A DNA stretch of 37,451 bases from Planctomycetota bacterium (GCA_016190145.1 JACPRD010000058.1:1-37451), one strand, 5' to 3'. Shown: positions 14,264 to 23,378, numbered from the stretch's first letter. Notes: generated by a model from the letters alone, not told the origin. Program-made: numbers and translations.

Positions 14264-14404
14264 ATGATCCGCAAAGTGAAAGGCGGGTACGAAGTCGTCA
14301 GCCACAAGGGACGGAACCTCGGGGGACCTTACCGCACCCTCGCGGAGGCGAAAAAGCGGCTCCGACAGGTGGAGTTCTTCAAGCATCGGCGGAAAACGGG
14401 CTGA
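14264..14404 (+). CDS. Small conserved protein (46 aa)
   Basis: 46 residues from ATG 14264, with a strong GGAGG ribosome site at 14254-14258. The sequence begins MIRKVKGGYEVVSHKGRN and contains GGPYRTLAEAKKRLRQVEFFKH. I recognise this as a widely distributed small basic protein with no assigned function. The compact beta-then-helix layout recalls small nucleic-acid-binding or phage-type proteins. It follows the sigma-PDZ gene by 61 bases and could be cotranscribed with it. Confidence 0.7.
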   Translation: MIRKVKGGYEVVSHKGRNLGGPYRTLAEAKKRLRQVEFFKHRRKTG

Positions 14405-14433
14405 GAGTCACCCAGGATCCGGGGATCACTCTC
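14403..14433. terminator. Bidirectional hairpin between convergent genes
   Basis: GAGAGT (14403-14408) pairs with ACTCTC (14428-14433); inside, GATCC pairs with GGATC. It lies between the convergent 46-aa gene and the FG-GAP gene. No T-run is visible, so termination is probable by location only. Confidence 0.4.
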
Positions 14434-14491
14434 GGGGATGAAAATGGAGTGAGGCGGGCACGCGGCAACTGGGTCGTTTCAGAACAACCGG

Positions 14492-16195
14492 CTATTTCTC
14501 CCGCTCGACCTCCTCCAGCTTCCCGCCCTTCTTCAGCACGTAGAACTTCCCCGCCGCGACCTTTTCGAACACCTGCGTCGTGTTCGCCCTGTCGGGCCAG
14601 CGCACCTCGACGCGGTCGAGGACCTTCGCCTTGCCGGCGCCGAAACGGCAGTCGTCGTCGTCGCGGTGGCCGCCGATGCCGAGGCCGCCCTGGACTTCGC
14701 GGATCTGGCGGTGCGCGCCGGTCGTGACCGTGACGCGCGCGCCGACGGCCTGTCCCTGGAGCCGGAGGTTGAAGAACGAGTTGCCGGCGCGGGCGGGCTC
14801 GAGATTATGGAAGAGACCGCAGACGGCGGGGTACTTCTTCTGGAGCGCTTCGTCGAAACGCATGTGCCAGCGCGAGATCAGGACGTCGGTCGCGCCGTCG
14901 CGGTCCACGTCGGCGAACGAAATGCCCGTGGCCTGCACCCACTCGAACCCGAGCCGCGCGGTCCAGTCCTCGAACTTCCCGCTTCCGTCGGGCGCCTGGT
15001 GGTACAGCTTGAACAGCTGCGGGTCCGGGTAGTCGCTGGAGGCGACGACCAGGTCCTGCCAGCCGTCGTTGTCCACGTCCAGCCAGCCGGCGTGGAGGTC
15101 GCCCCAGTTCTCCTCGGTGCCCTGAACATTCACTTTCGGAGCGGCGCGCGGGATGCGCATCGGATCGCGCTGGAACTTCCAGCCGCCCGCCTTCCCCTGG
15201 TTGACGAGCATCATCGAAGGATCGACCGCGCGCCAGTCCCAGTGGCGGATCGTGGCCTGGAAGCAGTCCATGTCGCCGTCGCAGTCGAAGTCGGCGCTCG
15301 GGCAGGAGAACAGGAACACGTTGCAGTAGGGGTTGTCCGCGCCGCCGTACGCGAACCAGCGCCCGCGCGCGTCGCAGTCGAACCCGGTCTCCTGGCCGAC
15401 GTCCGTGAACGTGCCGTCGCCGTTGTTCCGCCAGAGCACGTTCCAGCGCCCCGCGTACGTGCCGATGAGGAGGTCCTGCCGGCCGTCGTTGTTCCAGTCG
15501 GTGTGCGTCGCGCAGAATATCGGCCGCCGGCTCGTCCGCTTCTCCGGCTCCGCGTCCCCCTCGATCCCCGCCGCCTTCGTGACGTCCTCGAACGTCCCGT
15601 CGCCGCGCCCCCGGTAGAGCGGGCTCACCAGGACTTCTGGCGACTTCCACGGATGCTTCCACCAGTTGCCGACGTAGAGGTCCACCTTGTCGTCCCCGTC
15701 GTAGTCGAAAAACATCCCCGTGCACGTCGTCGCCGGCTCGGTCGAAATCCCCGTGTCCTTCTTCAGCGCGAACCCCCCCTTCCCGTCCCCGAGCCACAAT
15801 TCGTTCCGCCGCCCGTGGTCCTTGAACCCCTCGCCCTCCGGATCGATGTTGAACGTCACGAACAGGTCCAGGTTCCCGTCGCCGTTCGCGTCGCCCACCA
15901 CGAGCCCGTGCGGCGGCACCGCCGGCTCCGCCTTCTCGTCCGGCGCGAACGCGCGGTCGTCCTTCACCCGCACGAACTTCGACCCCTTCTCGTTCAGGAA
16001 AATCTTCCCGCCGTTCACGATCGCGTCGGGGAAGCGGTCGTTGTCGAGGTCCGCGAACCAGACGCCGTACGGGGCGTCCTGGGCCTGGAGGCCGGCGCGT
16101 TCGGTCCAGTCTTCGAAGAGCGGGGGAGTCTGGGCGGGGAGGGAGGAGGAGGCGAGGAGGAGGGCGAGGAGGAGGGCGAGGAGGATGCGGGGCAT
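14492..16195 (-). CDS. Secreted FG-GAP/VCBS repeat protein with ASPIC/UnbV domain
   Basis: 567 residues from ATG 16195. Residues 1-21 are a signal peptide (leucine/alanine run, then LPAQ). Multiple FG-GAP/VCBS blades follow, each with a calcium-binding-type Asp/Asn loop (FADLDNDRFPDAI, VGDANGDGNLDLF, FDYDGDDKVDLYV, HTDWNNDGRQDLL, WLDVDNDGWQDLV, FADVDRDGATDVL), forming an alpha-integrin-like propeller. The last 90 residues match the ASPIC/UnbV module (VGARVTVTTGAHRQ, VEVRWPDR). Such CRTAC1-like proteins are abundant in planctomycetes and are assumed to be exported carbohydrate- or cell-contact proteins. No catalytic role is evident. It is transcribed alone. Confidence 0.88.
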   Translation of the reverse strand: MPRILLALLLALLLASSSLPAQTPPLFEDWTERAGLQAQDAPYGVWFADLDNDRFPDAIVNGGKIFLNEKGSKFVRVKDDRAFAPDEKAEPAVPPHGLVVGDANGDGNLDLFVTFNIDPEGEGFKDHGRRNELWLGDGKGGFALKKDTGISTEPATTCTGMFFDYDGDDKVDLYVGNWWKHPWKSPEVLVSPLYRGRGDGTFEDVTKAAGIEGDAEPEKRTSRRPIFCATHTDWNNDGRQDLLIGTYAGRWNVLWRNNGDGTFTDVGQETGFDCDARGRWFAYGGADNPYCNVFLFSCPSADFDCDGDMDCFQATIRHWDWRAVDPSMMLVNQGKAGGWKFQRDPMRIPRAAPKVNVQGTEENWGDLHAGWLDVDNDGWQDLVVASSDYPDPQLFKLYHQAPDGSGKFEDWTARLGFEWVQATGISFADVDRDGATDVLISRWHMRFDEALQKKYPAVCGLFHNLEPARAGNSFFNLRLQGQAVGARVTVTTGAHRQIREVQGGLGIGGHRDDDDCRFGAGKAKVLDRVEVRWPDRANTTQVFEKVAAGKFYVLKKGGKLEEVEREK

Positions 16196-16247
16196 GAGGG
16201 GGGACTCCGGAAGGGGATGGCCGGATGATATCGGGCTGGTGAGGTGC

Positions 16248-16282
16248 GTTCCTCGTTTCTCGTGACTCGTTCCTCGTTTCGT
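16248..16282 (+). repeat. GTTYCTC heptamer array (family B, copy 1)
   Basis: GTTCCTC, GTTTCTC, GTGACTC, GTTCCTC, GTTTcgt: five 7-base units. It lies in the 240-base divergent gap between the FG-GAP gene and the HEAT-vWA gene. I see no further clear promoter elements in that gap. Confidence 0.8.
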
Positions 16283-16435
16283 GGATCGGGGGCTGGAAAG
16301 GAATCTGACACGGACGTAAGTATCCGGCGCACGTCGGGGAGTCAGGGCGCCGCCGCCTCACGGCGCAGGTCGTTGGGCAGGAATGGTTTACGTGGGCAGG
16401 CGGCATGCGGCACGCGCCGTGCAAGGGTGTAGCGA

Positions 16436-17923
16436 ATGCGCTCCCTCCTCTTCCTGTTGTTCTGCGGATCCGCCGCGCTCGCAGACGCCAACCTCCCGGC
16501 GGAACTGAAACCGCTTCCCAAAGACTCCCTCTCCGAACAGCTCGACGCCGGCGTCCGCAGCGCGATGGATGCGGCGCGCAAGAAGTACGTCACGCGCAAC
16601 GAGGTCGACCGCGAGGCGGCCGTGGCGCTGCTGGCCGTGATCCTGCACCCGCTGGCGGACGACGACCTCGAGCGCATCGCGGCCGACGACGGCTGGCCGC
16701 TCGTCCGGCTGCGCGCGGCGGAGGCGTTGGCGAAGCGGGAGAATCGGAAGGCGCCGATGCTCGCGGCGCAGCTTTCGGTGTGCGGCGTGCCGCCGGCTAT
16801 CCGCGCGCAGGCGGCGGATCTCGTGGCGCGGAGCGGCAACGCCGAGGCAGAGGAGTTCCTGGTGCTCGTGCTCAAGCACGGGTCGCTGCGGTCGCTCAAG
16901 CAGAAGGGGCTGGGGTTCGACCGGTCGTACAACGATCTTGCGGATCTCCTGTACCGCACGATGGGCGCGACGGCGCTCGGACGCCTGGGGACGGCGGGAG
17001 CTGTGAAGGAGCTCATCGCCGCGCTCCGCGAGCCGCCGTGGGAACTGCGCGCGGCGGCGGCGCGGGCGCTGGGGGAAGCGGGGTCCGCGGAGGGCGTCCC
17101 GGCGCTCGTACGCGCGGCGAAGGACGCGGACATGGACGTGGCGATCGAGGCCGCGCTCGCGCTCGGGCGGCTGGGGGGCGCGGAGGCGGAGGCGGCGCTC
17201 GTCGCCGCCGCGAAAGACAAGCGCGCGCTTGTCGCGCGGATGGCCGCGCGCGCGCTCCAGCATCTTCGCGACCGGGCCGCGGCGCCCGCGCCGGTCGCGC
17301 CGAAGCCGCCGGGCCCCGGCGCCGGAGGCGGCACGGAGGCCGTGCCCGATCGCCCGCCCACGCGCGCCCTTCCGCCCCCGCGGATCGCCTCCCCCGAAGG
17401 CTCCCTCGACCTGCTTTTCGTCCTCGACGCCACGTTCTCGATGGCCTACGAGTGGCCGCAGGTGCGCAGCCAGGTGCAGTCCGAGATTCACCGCCGCCCG
17501 CGGGACGGTGACGTCCGCGTCGGCTTCGTCCTCTTCCGCGACTTCGACAACCAGTGGGTCACGAAGCAGCATTTTCTCACCTGGGACCTCGACAAGGTGG
17601 AGGCCTGGTGGCTGGACCAGTCGCCGACGGGCGCGAACGCGTTCGCGGGGTCGGCGAGCGACAAGGCGCTGACGGTGGCGGCGATGCTGAACCTGCGGAG
17701 CGACTACCGGCCGTGGCTGCACGTGATGAGCGACGCGCCGCCGAACGATCTTGCGATGGCGCGGCACCGCTCGCGGCTGCTGCACGTCTTCGAGAGCGCG
17801 GTCGTGGACGGGATCTACATTGACCGCGACGTCGAGACGCGCGGGTTCATGACCGAGATTGCCGAGGCCGGCGGCGGGCGCGCGCGCGCGTTCCGTTCCG
17901 GCGGCGCGCCCCACCCGAAATAG
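16436..17923 (+). CDS. Secreted HEAT-repeat plus von Willebrand A domain protein
   Basis: 495 residues from ATG 16436, with a signal peptide at 1-16 (LLFLLFCGSAALA). Residues about 50-275 are HEAT/PBS-type helical repeats (LVRLRAAEALAKRE, AVKELIAALREPPWELRAAA, EGVPALVRAAKDADMDVAIE). A Pro-rich linker follows. From about residue 322 comes a vWA domain with the MIDAS-like DATFSM (Thr replacing the first Ser of DxSxS), ending with WLHVMSDAPPND and GFMTEIAEAGGG. It is likely exported and used for protein interaction. The next gene starts eight bases after its stop and uses a ribosome site that overlaps the stop, so the two form an operon. Confidence 0.8.
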   Translation: MRSLLFLLFCGSAALADANLPAELKPLPKDSLSEQLDAGVRSAMDAARKKYVTRNEVDREAAVALLAVILHPLADDDLERIAADDGWPLVRLRAAEALAKRENRKAPMLAAQLSVCGVPPAIRAQAADLVARSGNAEAEEFLVLVLKHGSLRSLKQKGLGFDRSYNDLADLLYRTMGATALGRLGTAGAVKELIAALREPPWELRAAAARALGEAGSAEGVPALVRAAKDADMDVAIEAALALGRLGGAEAEAALVAAAKDKRALVARMAARALQHLRDRAAAPAPVAPKPPGPGAGGGTEAVPDRPPTRALPPPRIASPEGSLDLLFVLDATFSMAYEWPQVRSQVQSEIHRRPRDGDVRVGFVLFRDFDNQWVTKQHFLTWDLDKVEAWWLDQSPTGANAFAGSASDKALTVAAMLNLRSDYRPWLHVMSDAPPNDLAMARHRSRLLHVFESAVVDGIYIDRDVETRGFMTEIAEAGGGRARAFRSGGAPHPK

Positions 17924-17930
17924 GAGCCCG

Positions 17931-18839
17931 ATGATTCCGCGGACCGCCGTCGTGATCGCCCTGCTCGCCGCCGGTACGGCGCGCGCCGAGGAAGCGCGCT
18001 GGAACCTGCGCCGGGGGGACGTCCTGACGTACGAAGCGGAGACGGTGGTGGAGTGGAACATCGCGTCGAAGACCGGGAGCCCCGCCGCGATGCGCCCTCA
18101 GACGCAGCGGCACGTCGAGACGGTGACGCTCCGGCTCGAGGTCCTCTCCGTCGGCGAGGACGGAAACGCGAGGATCCAGGGCACGTTTCCCGCGGTGCGC
18201 GTCCACGTCACGGCGCCGGCCGGCATCGCGGAGTGGGATTCGGCCAGGGCGCGCACGACGCCGCTCATCGGTTTCAAGCGCTACGAAGCGCTGTCCGGCA
18301 CGACGTTCACCGCGACCGTCGCGCCTGACGGCCGCGTGCTCGAAACGAAGAACGCGGGAACGCCGGACCGCGCCGCGACGCCCGCGACGGCCAAGGAGAG
18401 CGAGGAGATCCCCGCGCTCGCGATCCACCATCCGACGCCGCCCCGGGTCTGGCTGGACCTCGTCTTCCGCACCGTCCCGCCCGCGCGCAAGAACACGCAT
18501 CGCACGCTGCGGTTCATCGAAGACGAAGACGTCGTGCTCTCCTTTTCGCGCAACGAAAAGTCCGGCCGTCACGCCTGTTCGCGGCTGGAATTCGAGACGC
18601 CCGACCGCAAGGCCGCGACCGATCCGCGCGACGTCGGCGCCGCGGACTTCAGCGATCCCAACGGCCTCGCCTGGGCCGCCCTCGTCACCGCCCCCAAGCG
18701 CGGCGAAGCCTGGTTCGCGCGCCCGGGCGGATTTCTCGTCCGCCTCGAAGCCGCCGCCAACGCCAGCCTCAACTGGGACGGCAAGACGCTGGGCGCGCGC
18801 ATGAACTGGCGCATCGAGCTCAAGGAAGGGCCGCGCTAG
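17931..18839 (+). CDS. Secreted protein of unknown function, coupled to HEAT-vWA gene
   Basis: 302 residues from ATG 17931. The ribosome site AGGAG (17922-17926) overlaps the TAG stop of the upstream gene, giving tight coupling. Residues 1-19 are a signal peptide (VVIALLAAGTARAEE). The mature part is beta-rich, with WNLRRGDVLTYEAETVVEW near the start and MNWRIELKEGPR at the end. No cysteine pairs or catalytic motifs stand out. I do not recognise a family. Coupling to the vWA protein suggests the two products work together in the periplasm or envelope. Confidence 0.7.
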   Translation: MIPRTAVVIALLAAGTARAEEARWNLRRGDVLTYEAETVVEWNIASKTGSPAAMRPQTQRHVETVTLRLEVLSVGEDGNARIQGTFPAVRVHVTAPAGIAEWDSARARTTPLIGFKRYEALSGTTFTATVAPDGRVLETKNAGTPDRAATPATAKESEEIPALAIHHPTPPRVWLDLVFRTVPPARKNTHRTLRFIEDEDVVLSFSRNEKSGRHACSRLEFETPDRKAATDPRDVGAADFSDPNGLAWAALVTAPKRGEAWFARPGGFLVRLEAAANASLNWDGKTLGARMNWRIELKEGPR

Positions 18840-18868
18840 GACGGAGCGACAGGGCTTCGGACAGGTCC

Positions 18869-18896
18869 GTTCATCGTTTCTCGTTCCTAGTTCCGC
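18869..18896 (+). repeat. GTTYCTC heptamer array (family B, copy 2)
   Basis: GTTCATC, GTTTCTC, GTTCCTA, GTTCcgc: four 7-base units in the short gap between convergent genes ending at 18839 and 18907. Confidence 0.75.
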
Positions 18897-18906
18897 GCGG
18901 ACCCGC

Positions 18907-19167
18907 TTAGAAAGGCTCAATCCCTTTCGCCGCTTCCTGCAGCGCCGTCATCGCCAGGTCCATTCCGCCCGCCTCGGCGATCATCGCCCGGAACGTCGCG
19001 CGCGCGGGATCCTCGCTCAGGACCGTGTCGTTGACGAGGCGGAAGAGCGTGCCGTTGTCGAGGGGCAGCGCGTAGAAGATGTCCTCGTACCGGCTCTTGT
19101 CCAGCACGAGCCGGTGTGTCCCCTGGACGAGCGCGAACCGCCCGTCCGGCGTCTTCTGGATGTTCAT
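18907..19167 (-). CDS. Hypothetical protein (86 aa)
   Basis: 86 residues from ATG 19167. It begins MNIQKTPDGRFALVQGTHRL and has a central YEDIFYALPLDNGTLFRLVN and a helical, acidic C-terminus (ALQEAAKGIEPF). There is no signal peptide, cysteine or known motif. Balanced composition and clean boundaries between two real genes support coding. It is divergent from the YjbR-like gene. Function unknown. Confidence 0.55.
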   Translation of the reverse strand: MNIQKTPDGRFALVQGTHRLVLDKSRYEDIFYALPLDNGTLFRLVNDTVLSEDPARATFRAMIAEAGGMDLAMTALQEAAKGIEPF

Positions 19168-19280
19168 CGGACATGCCTGCCCTTCTCGCCCTCAGCCCCG
19201 ATGCCCCTCCCCGGAACGTGATGCTAGCCGTCGGAAGGGGCGTGAGGCAAGCTGCGCCGCCGCGTGCGATAATCACATCG

Positions 19281-19613
19281 ATGCCGACCGCCCTGGACCG
19301 CGTCCGGAAGATCTGCCTCGCCCTGCCCGGCGTCGAGGAGAAACTTGCCCACGGCCGCCCGGCGTTCGCAGTCAGGGACCGGACCTTCGTGATGTTCATG
19401 GACAACCACCACAACGACGGCAGGCTTGCCCTCTGGTGCAAGTCGACGCACGACACGCAGGACTTCCTGGTGCACGCGGACTCGAAACGGTTTTTCGTCC
19501 CGCCGTACGTCGGGCACCAGGGCTGGGTCGGGATCCGGCTGGAGGGGCGCGCGCCGTGGGGGCGCATCGCGGATGTCATCGAGACGGGATGCCGGCTGAG
19601 TTCGGCGAGGTGA
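19281..19613 (+). CDS. MmcQ/YjbR (DUF419) family protein
   Basis: 110 residues from ATG 19281. The family pattern is clear: LDRVRKICLALPGVEEKLAHGRPAF at the start, FAVRDRTFVMFM, then LALWCKSTHD, and GHQGWVGIRLEG toward the end. YjbR-type proteins have a CyaY-like fold and are often annotated as DNA-binding, but their role is not firmly known. The length fits the family. The alpha/beta hydrolase gene begins ten bases after its stop, so cotranscription is likely. Confidence 0.85.
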   Translation: MPTALDRVRKICLALPGVEEKLAHGRPAFAVRDRTFVMFMDNHHNDGRLALWCKSTHDTQDFLVHADSKRFFVPPYVGHQGWVGIRLEGRAPWGRIADVIETGCRLSSAR

Positions 19614-19623
19614 TTCGGGGGCA

Positions 19624-20775
19624 ATGATGACCAGGACTCTGCTCTTCGCCATGCTGACGTTGTGTACTTCGATCGCGCGGGCCGAGGAAGCCGTACCGCC
19701 GGCGACCAGGGCGCATCCGGCGTACAAGCTGCCCGAAGGCGCCGCGTTCACCGAGCTGGAAGTGCGCATTCCGCGCCCCGGCGACTTTACGCAGATGCAG
19801 GTCAAAGAGGACGCGAAGCAGGCGCCCGAGCCGGACTTCGAAATCGCCGGGACGCTGAACGTGCCCGCCGCGGCCCGCGGCGCCGGTCCGTTTCCCGCCG
19901 TGTTTTTCATTTCGGGCTCCGGCACGCAGGACCGCCATGGATTCACGCCGGGCGCGAAGTCCGGGACCGTCGGACTCGACTGCGGCACGTGGGAAATCCT
20001 GGACGCCGTCGCCGACGCAGGGTTCGTCGTCCTGCGCGTTGACGACCGCGCCGCGGGCGCGACGCCGGTGGGATTCAAAGGCGTCAAGCCCGGGGAGATC
20101 GGGTACCAGGCCATCGTCAGCGACGCGCGCTTCTGCCTCCGCTGGCTCCGCGAACGCCCCGAGGTCGACAAGTCCCGCGTCTTCCTCATCGGCCACAGCG
20201 AGGGAGGCATCACCGCGCCCCTTCTCGCCGGCGAAGACGGCGCCGGCGTCGCGGGCGTCGTCTGCATGGCCGGCTGCGGGCGCAACTTCTACGACGTCAT
20301 CTACGACCAGGTCGAAGCCGCAGCGAGGGACATGAGCGCCCTCCAGCGCGCCTCGACGCTCCGCTCCCAGCGCGAACTCATGGACGCCACGCGTGACGGC
20401 CGCGAGCCTGACTTCGAAGTCGTGCCGAAAGCCGTCTGGAACCGCCCCGACGTGGTCGCCGGACGGAAATGGATGCGCGAGCATTTCACCCTCGACCTCG
20501 CCGCGCTTCACAAAAAAGTCTCCTGCCCCGCCCTCGTCCTCAACGGCGAGTCGGACATGCAGGTCAGCCCCGAAAAGGACGCTCGGCGGCTGGCGGCGGA
20601 GATCCTCGCGGGCGCCTCCCGGGACGTGACACTCCGGCTCTACCCCGACCTCGACCACCTGTTCAAGGCCTGCGGAGGGCGCCCATCGACTCTCGCGATG
20701 TATGCGGAGAAGAGGCCCGCGGATCCCCGGTTCCTCTCCGACCTTCTCGCATGGCTCAAACAGCACGCGGAATGA
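19624..20775 (+). CDS. Secreted alpha/beta hydrolase
   Basis: 383 residues from ATG 19624 (a second ATG follows at once). A signal peptide spans 1-20 (LLFAMLTLCTSIARAEE). The alpha/beta-hydrolase core has FPAVFFISGSGTQDRHG (oxyanion region), the nucleophile elbow GHSEGG with Ser192, Asp311 in NGESDMQ and His345 in DLDHLF, giving a complete Ser-Asp-His triad. The fold resembles dienelactone-hydrolase/prolyl-oligopeptidase relatives acting on esters or peptides in the periplasm. Substrate unknown. It overlaps nothing and probably follows the YjbR-like gene on the same message. Confidence 0.85.
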   Translation: MMTRTLLFAMLTLCTSIARAEEAVPPATRAHPAYKLPEGAAFTELEVRIPRPGDFTQMQVKEDAKQAPEPDFEIAGTLNVPAAARGAGPFPAVFFISGSGTQDRHGFTPGAKSGTVGLDCGTWEILDAVADAGFVVLRVDDRAAGATPVGFKGVKPGEIGYQAIVSDARFCLRWLRERPEVDKSRVFLIGHSEGGITAPLLAGEDGAGVAGVVCMAGCGRNFYDVIYDQVEAAARDMSALQRASTLRSQRELMDATRDGREPDFEVVPKAVWNRPDVVAGRKWMREHFTLDLAALHKKVSCPALVLNGESDMQVSPEKDARRLAAEILAGASRDVTLRLYPDLDHLFKACGGRPSTLAMYAEKRPADPRFLSDLLAWLKQHAE

Positions 20776-20820
20776 GCCCGGATCCCCCGGGGCCGCTGCG
20801 AAACGCGCTGCGGTGGGAGG

Positions 20821-20855
20821 GGTCGGCGTTCGGAGTTCGGCGTTCGGCGTTGATC
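20821..20855 (+). repeat. GTTCGGN heptamer array (family A, copy 2)
   Basis: GGTCGGC, GTTCGGA, GTTCGGC, GTTCGGC, GTTgatc: five 7-base units in the 165-base gap before the large glycosidase-like gene. Confidence 0.8.
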
Positions 20856-20940
20856 TGGCACGCGGAGTTTCGACTTCGATACCGGGAGGCCTGGTTCACG
20901 CAGCTCCGTTATCATTCGCTCCTCCTGCTCTGGGGGCCCG

Positions 20941-22701
20941 ATGCGCCTTCCCCTCGCGTTTTCCGCTCTCCTCTTCCTGGCGGTCGCCTCAAGCGCCGAG
21001 GAGCCGCCCGAACTCCCGAAACCCGACCTCGCCACGAACACGTTCCTCGTGATCGTCGGCAAGTCCTCGAACCCCGAGCCCGCGGACGCGGAGGCCGAAG
21101 ACGTCTTCACGAGCCTCGGGCCCGGGAAGATCTATGTGCGGCTCTGGTACGACGGGCCGTGCTCCAAGGCGGTGCACAAGAAGTACAACGGGTACCGGCC
21201 GTACTTCTGGAACTCGCCGCTCGACGCGCAGAACGCGGCGTACGCGTCGGCCGACCGGCGGATGCGGCAGTGGAGTTCGGACGGGCGTCTCGTGACGGAG
21301 GAGGAGCGCAAGAAGGGCGGGAACCCGGCCGACGCGGACCTGACGGCGTCGGGGTACGCGAAGGAAGCGTACGACGGGATGCTGGAGATGGCGCGGCGCG
21401 AGGCGAAGTCGTATCTCGCGAAGAGGAAGGCGGGGGACCGCGTGTTCCTGTTTTGCGGCCCGAACGAGTTCGAGTACGTGTTCTTCGACAAGACGTTCGT
21501 CGCGGACTACTCGCCGTTCGCGGTCGCCGAGTTCCGCGACTGGATGACGCACCGGGGGGAGTTCGCGAAAGGCGGGCGGTTCGAGGGGCAGGGGCGCCGG
21601 GGCGGGGAAGCGTTCGCGGACGATCCGTCGCCCGCGCAGGCGAAGGGCGGCAACCGGTCGTTCGACGCGGTCTACGGGACGCGGTTCGCGACGTGGGCGC
21701 TCCTCGCCTGGGATCTCGACGGGTTCCCGGACCCGCTCGACCGGGACGCGAAGGGGCTCCCGGTCGCCGGCGACAAGGGATTCACGGCGGGCGGGTTTGA
21801 CGCGCCGCGTCAAATGAAGGACGCGCTCTGGGAGGCCTGGCAGAACCGCGACCCACAGACCCCCGGCTACCGCCAGTGGCGCATCCACCGCTCGCTCGAG
21901 GAAATGTTCCGGATCGCCCGCGAAGAAGGCATCCCGCGCGAGGAAATCTGGAGCCGCGAGCGGGCGATGCACTCGCACAAGGTGGACTTCTGGCAGGGCA
22001 ACCCCTCGCCCATCATGGCGGCCTGGGTCGCCATCACGAAAGACTCCAACGCCGGCTTCAACCGCTACGGCTTCCGCGCTTCCCTTGAGAAAATCCAGCT
22101 CGAGAGCGCCGCGGCCGAGGCGAAGGCGGCGGGCGCCCAGTTCGGGACGCTCGAATTCAACCCCAGCATGGACCCCGAGCCGAAACTCAAGGAAGAAGAC
22201 TACGCCGCGGATCTCGAGGCCTGGTACGCCGCCGGCGCGCGCGTCCTGGGCTGCCGCGAGTGGAAAGGCCAGAACAGCGGCGGCACCCACGGTCTGAAGG
22301 CGAGCGCCCTTCGAATCAAGGACACCCCGTTCGAGCCCGCGCTGAAAAAGTTCGTCGCTTCGCGCCCCGACCGCCCGTTCGGCTCCCCGCCGAACCAGGC
22401 CTGGGCCCCGCCCCGCCCGCGCGGCGCGGCGCTCACGGGGACGTCGTTCACCTGGAAGGACGAGCTCTGGGACGGCGAGCCGTTTCGGTACGCCGACTGG
22501 AAGGAGTTCGGGACGTTCGAGGTCGCGACGTGCGACGAGCTCGGCGCGGACGGCGTGCCGAAGTCGCCGCTCTCGCTGGGCACGCCGCGCGAGGCGGCGT
22601 TCGAGGTCGCGGCGGGGAGGGCGAAGAAGTACCTCGTCGTGCGCGGCGTGTCGCGGATGAAAGTGCGCGGGAAGTGGTCGGAGGCGGTGGAGGCGGAGTA
22701 G
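20941..22701 (+). CDS. Secreted glycosidase-like protein (TIM-barrel, GH42-like)
   Basis: 586 residues from ATG 20941. A signal peptide spans 1-19 (LAFSALLFLAVASSAEE). The chain reads as a beta/alpha barrel of the beta-galactosidase/GH42-like sort: FCGPNEFEY with a Asn-Glu pair where the acid/base Glu is expected, DYSPFAVAEFRDWM (typical of this group), WAAWVAITKD-like strands, and GTLEFNPSMDPE near the second acid. The C-terminal 110 residues form a separate beta-rich domain (TSFTWKDELWDGEPFRYADW). It is probably exported to act on polysaccharide. Family assignment is by pattern only, and the catalytic pair is not proven. Confidence 0.65.
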   Translation: MRLPLAFSALLFLAVASSAEEPPELPKPDLATNTFLVIVGKSSNPEPADAEAEDVFTSLGPGKIYVRLWYDGPCSKAVHKKYNGYRPYFWNSPLDAQNAAYASADRRMRQWSSDGRLVTEEERKKGGNPADADLTASGYAKEAYDGMLEMARREAKSYLAKRKAGDRVFLFCGPNEFEYVFFDKTFVADYSPFAVAEFRDWMTHRGEFAKGGRFEGQGRRGGEAFADDPSPAQAKGGNRSFDAVYGTRFATWALLAWDLDGFPDPLDRDAKGLPVAGDKGFTAGGFDAPRQMKDALWEAWQNRDPQTPGYRQWRIHRSLEEMFRIAREEGIPREEIWSRERAMHSHKVDFWQGNPSPIMAAWVAITKDSNAGFNRYGFRASLEKIQLESAAAEAKAAGAQFGTLEFNPSMDPEPKLKEEDYAADLEAWYAAGARVLGCREWKGQNSGGTHGLKASALRIKDTPFEPALKKFVASRPDRPFGSPPNQAWAPPRPRGAALTGTSFTWKDELWDGEPFRYADWKEFGTFEVATCDELGADGVPKSPLSLGTPREAAFEVAAGRAKKYLVVRGVSRMKVRGKWSEAVEAE

Positions 22702-22745
22702 CGGCGATGGGCTGGGCCGCGGGTTCCTAGGCAGACACGACGCGC

Positions 22746-22787
22746 GTTCGGCGTTCGGGGTTCGGAGTTCGGCGTTCGGCGTTGGCG
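22746..22787 (+). repeat. GTTCGGN heptamer array (family A, copy 3, longest)
   Basis: GTTCGGC, GTTCGGG, GTTCGGA, GTTCGGC, GTTCGGC, GTTggcg: six units in perfect 7-base register, in the gap between the glycosidase-like gene and a hypothetical gene. Confidence 0.85.
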
Positions 22788-22824
22788 GCGGTGTGCTCAT
22801 GGCGGAGGCGGAATACGACAAGTC

Positions 22825-23331
22825 ATGAACAGTGAAGAACTGGAGTCCCATCCACTCGTTCGCGAGCTCTGGTCCAAGTTTTCGCCACTCATGGAGGCCC
22901 GTGCGAAGGTCCTAGGGGAGATGTATCCGAACGCACGGTTTCATCTGTACCAGGCGAGCATTGGTTCGCTGACTCCGTACCAAGGCTACGGCTTCGGACT
23001 TGAGTGCTTATTCCCCCAGGATGTTCCTGGGCGGGGGGACGGCCTCGGTATCGACGTGAGCGTCTGTCACCTCGACGGTGCGCCTCGGATCCATGCCGAT
23101 GTCAGCTGGGGGAATTCAGAGCACGCGCCACCGGACGACCCGATCGTAGGCGCCGCGCTCGATGAGAGAATGCCCGAGGACTTTTGTACCGGGTGGACTT
23201 CGAGTGATGCCTGGCCCGCGGCGACGCCCGAGATCCTGGCGCGCCTCGAGAGCGATTTCCCGCGATTGATGAAGGGCTTTGAGGATGTCGTAGCGTTCTC
23301 AATAAAGGTGATCTCGCAACTGGGAAGCTAG
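22825..23331 (+). CDS. Hypothetical protein (168 aa)
   Basis: 168 residues from ATG 22825; the nearest purine-rich site is rather far upstream. It starts MNSEELESHPLVRELWSKF and has a central GYGFGLECLFPQD and a helical C-terminus (ESDFPRLMKGFEDVVAF). There is no signal peptide or membrane segment. No known family is recognised. Codon use is visibly less GC-biased than in the secreted-enzyme genes to the left, as in the next two genes, so the three may have arrived together. Confidence 0.65.
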   Translation: MNSEELESHPLVRELWSKFSPLMEARAKVLGEMYPNARFHLYQASIGSLTPYQGYGFGLECLFPQDVPGRGDGLGIDVSVCHLDGAPRIHADVSWGNSEHAPPDDPIVGAALDERMPEDFCTGWTSSDAWPAATPEILARLESDFPRLMKGFEDVVAFSIKVISQLGS

Positions 23332-23378
23332 GCACGGAGCGATAGAATCGCAGTCCCGCATGACAGGGAGGTCGGCAC

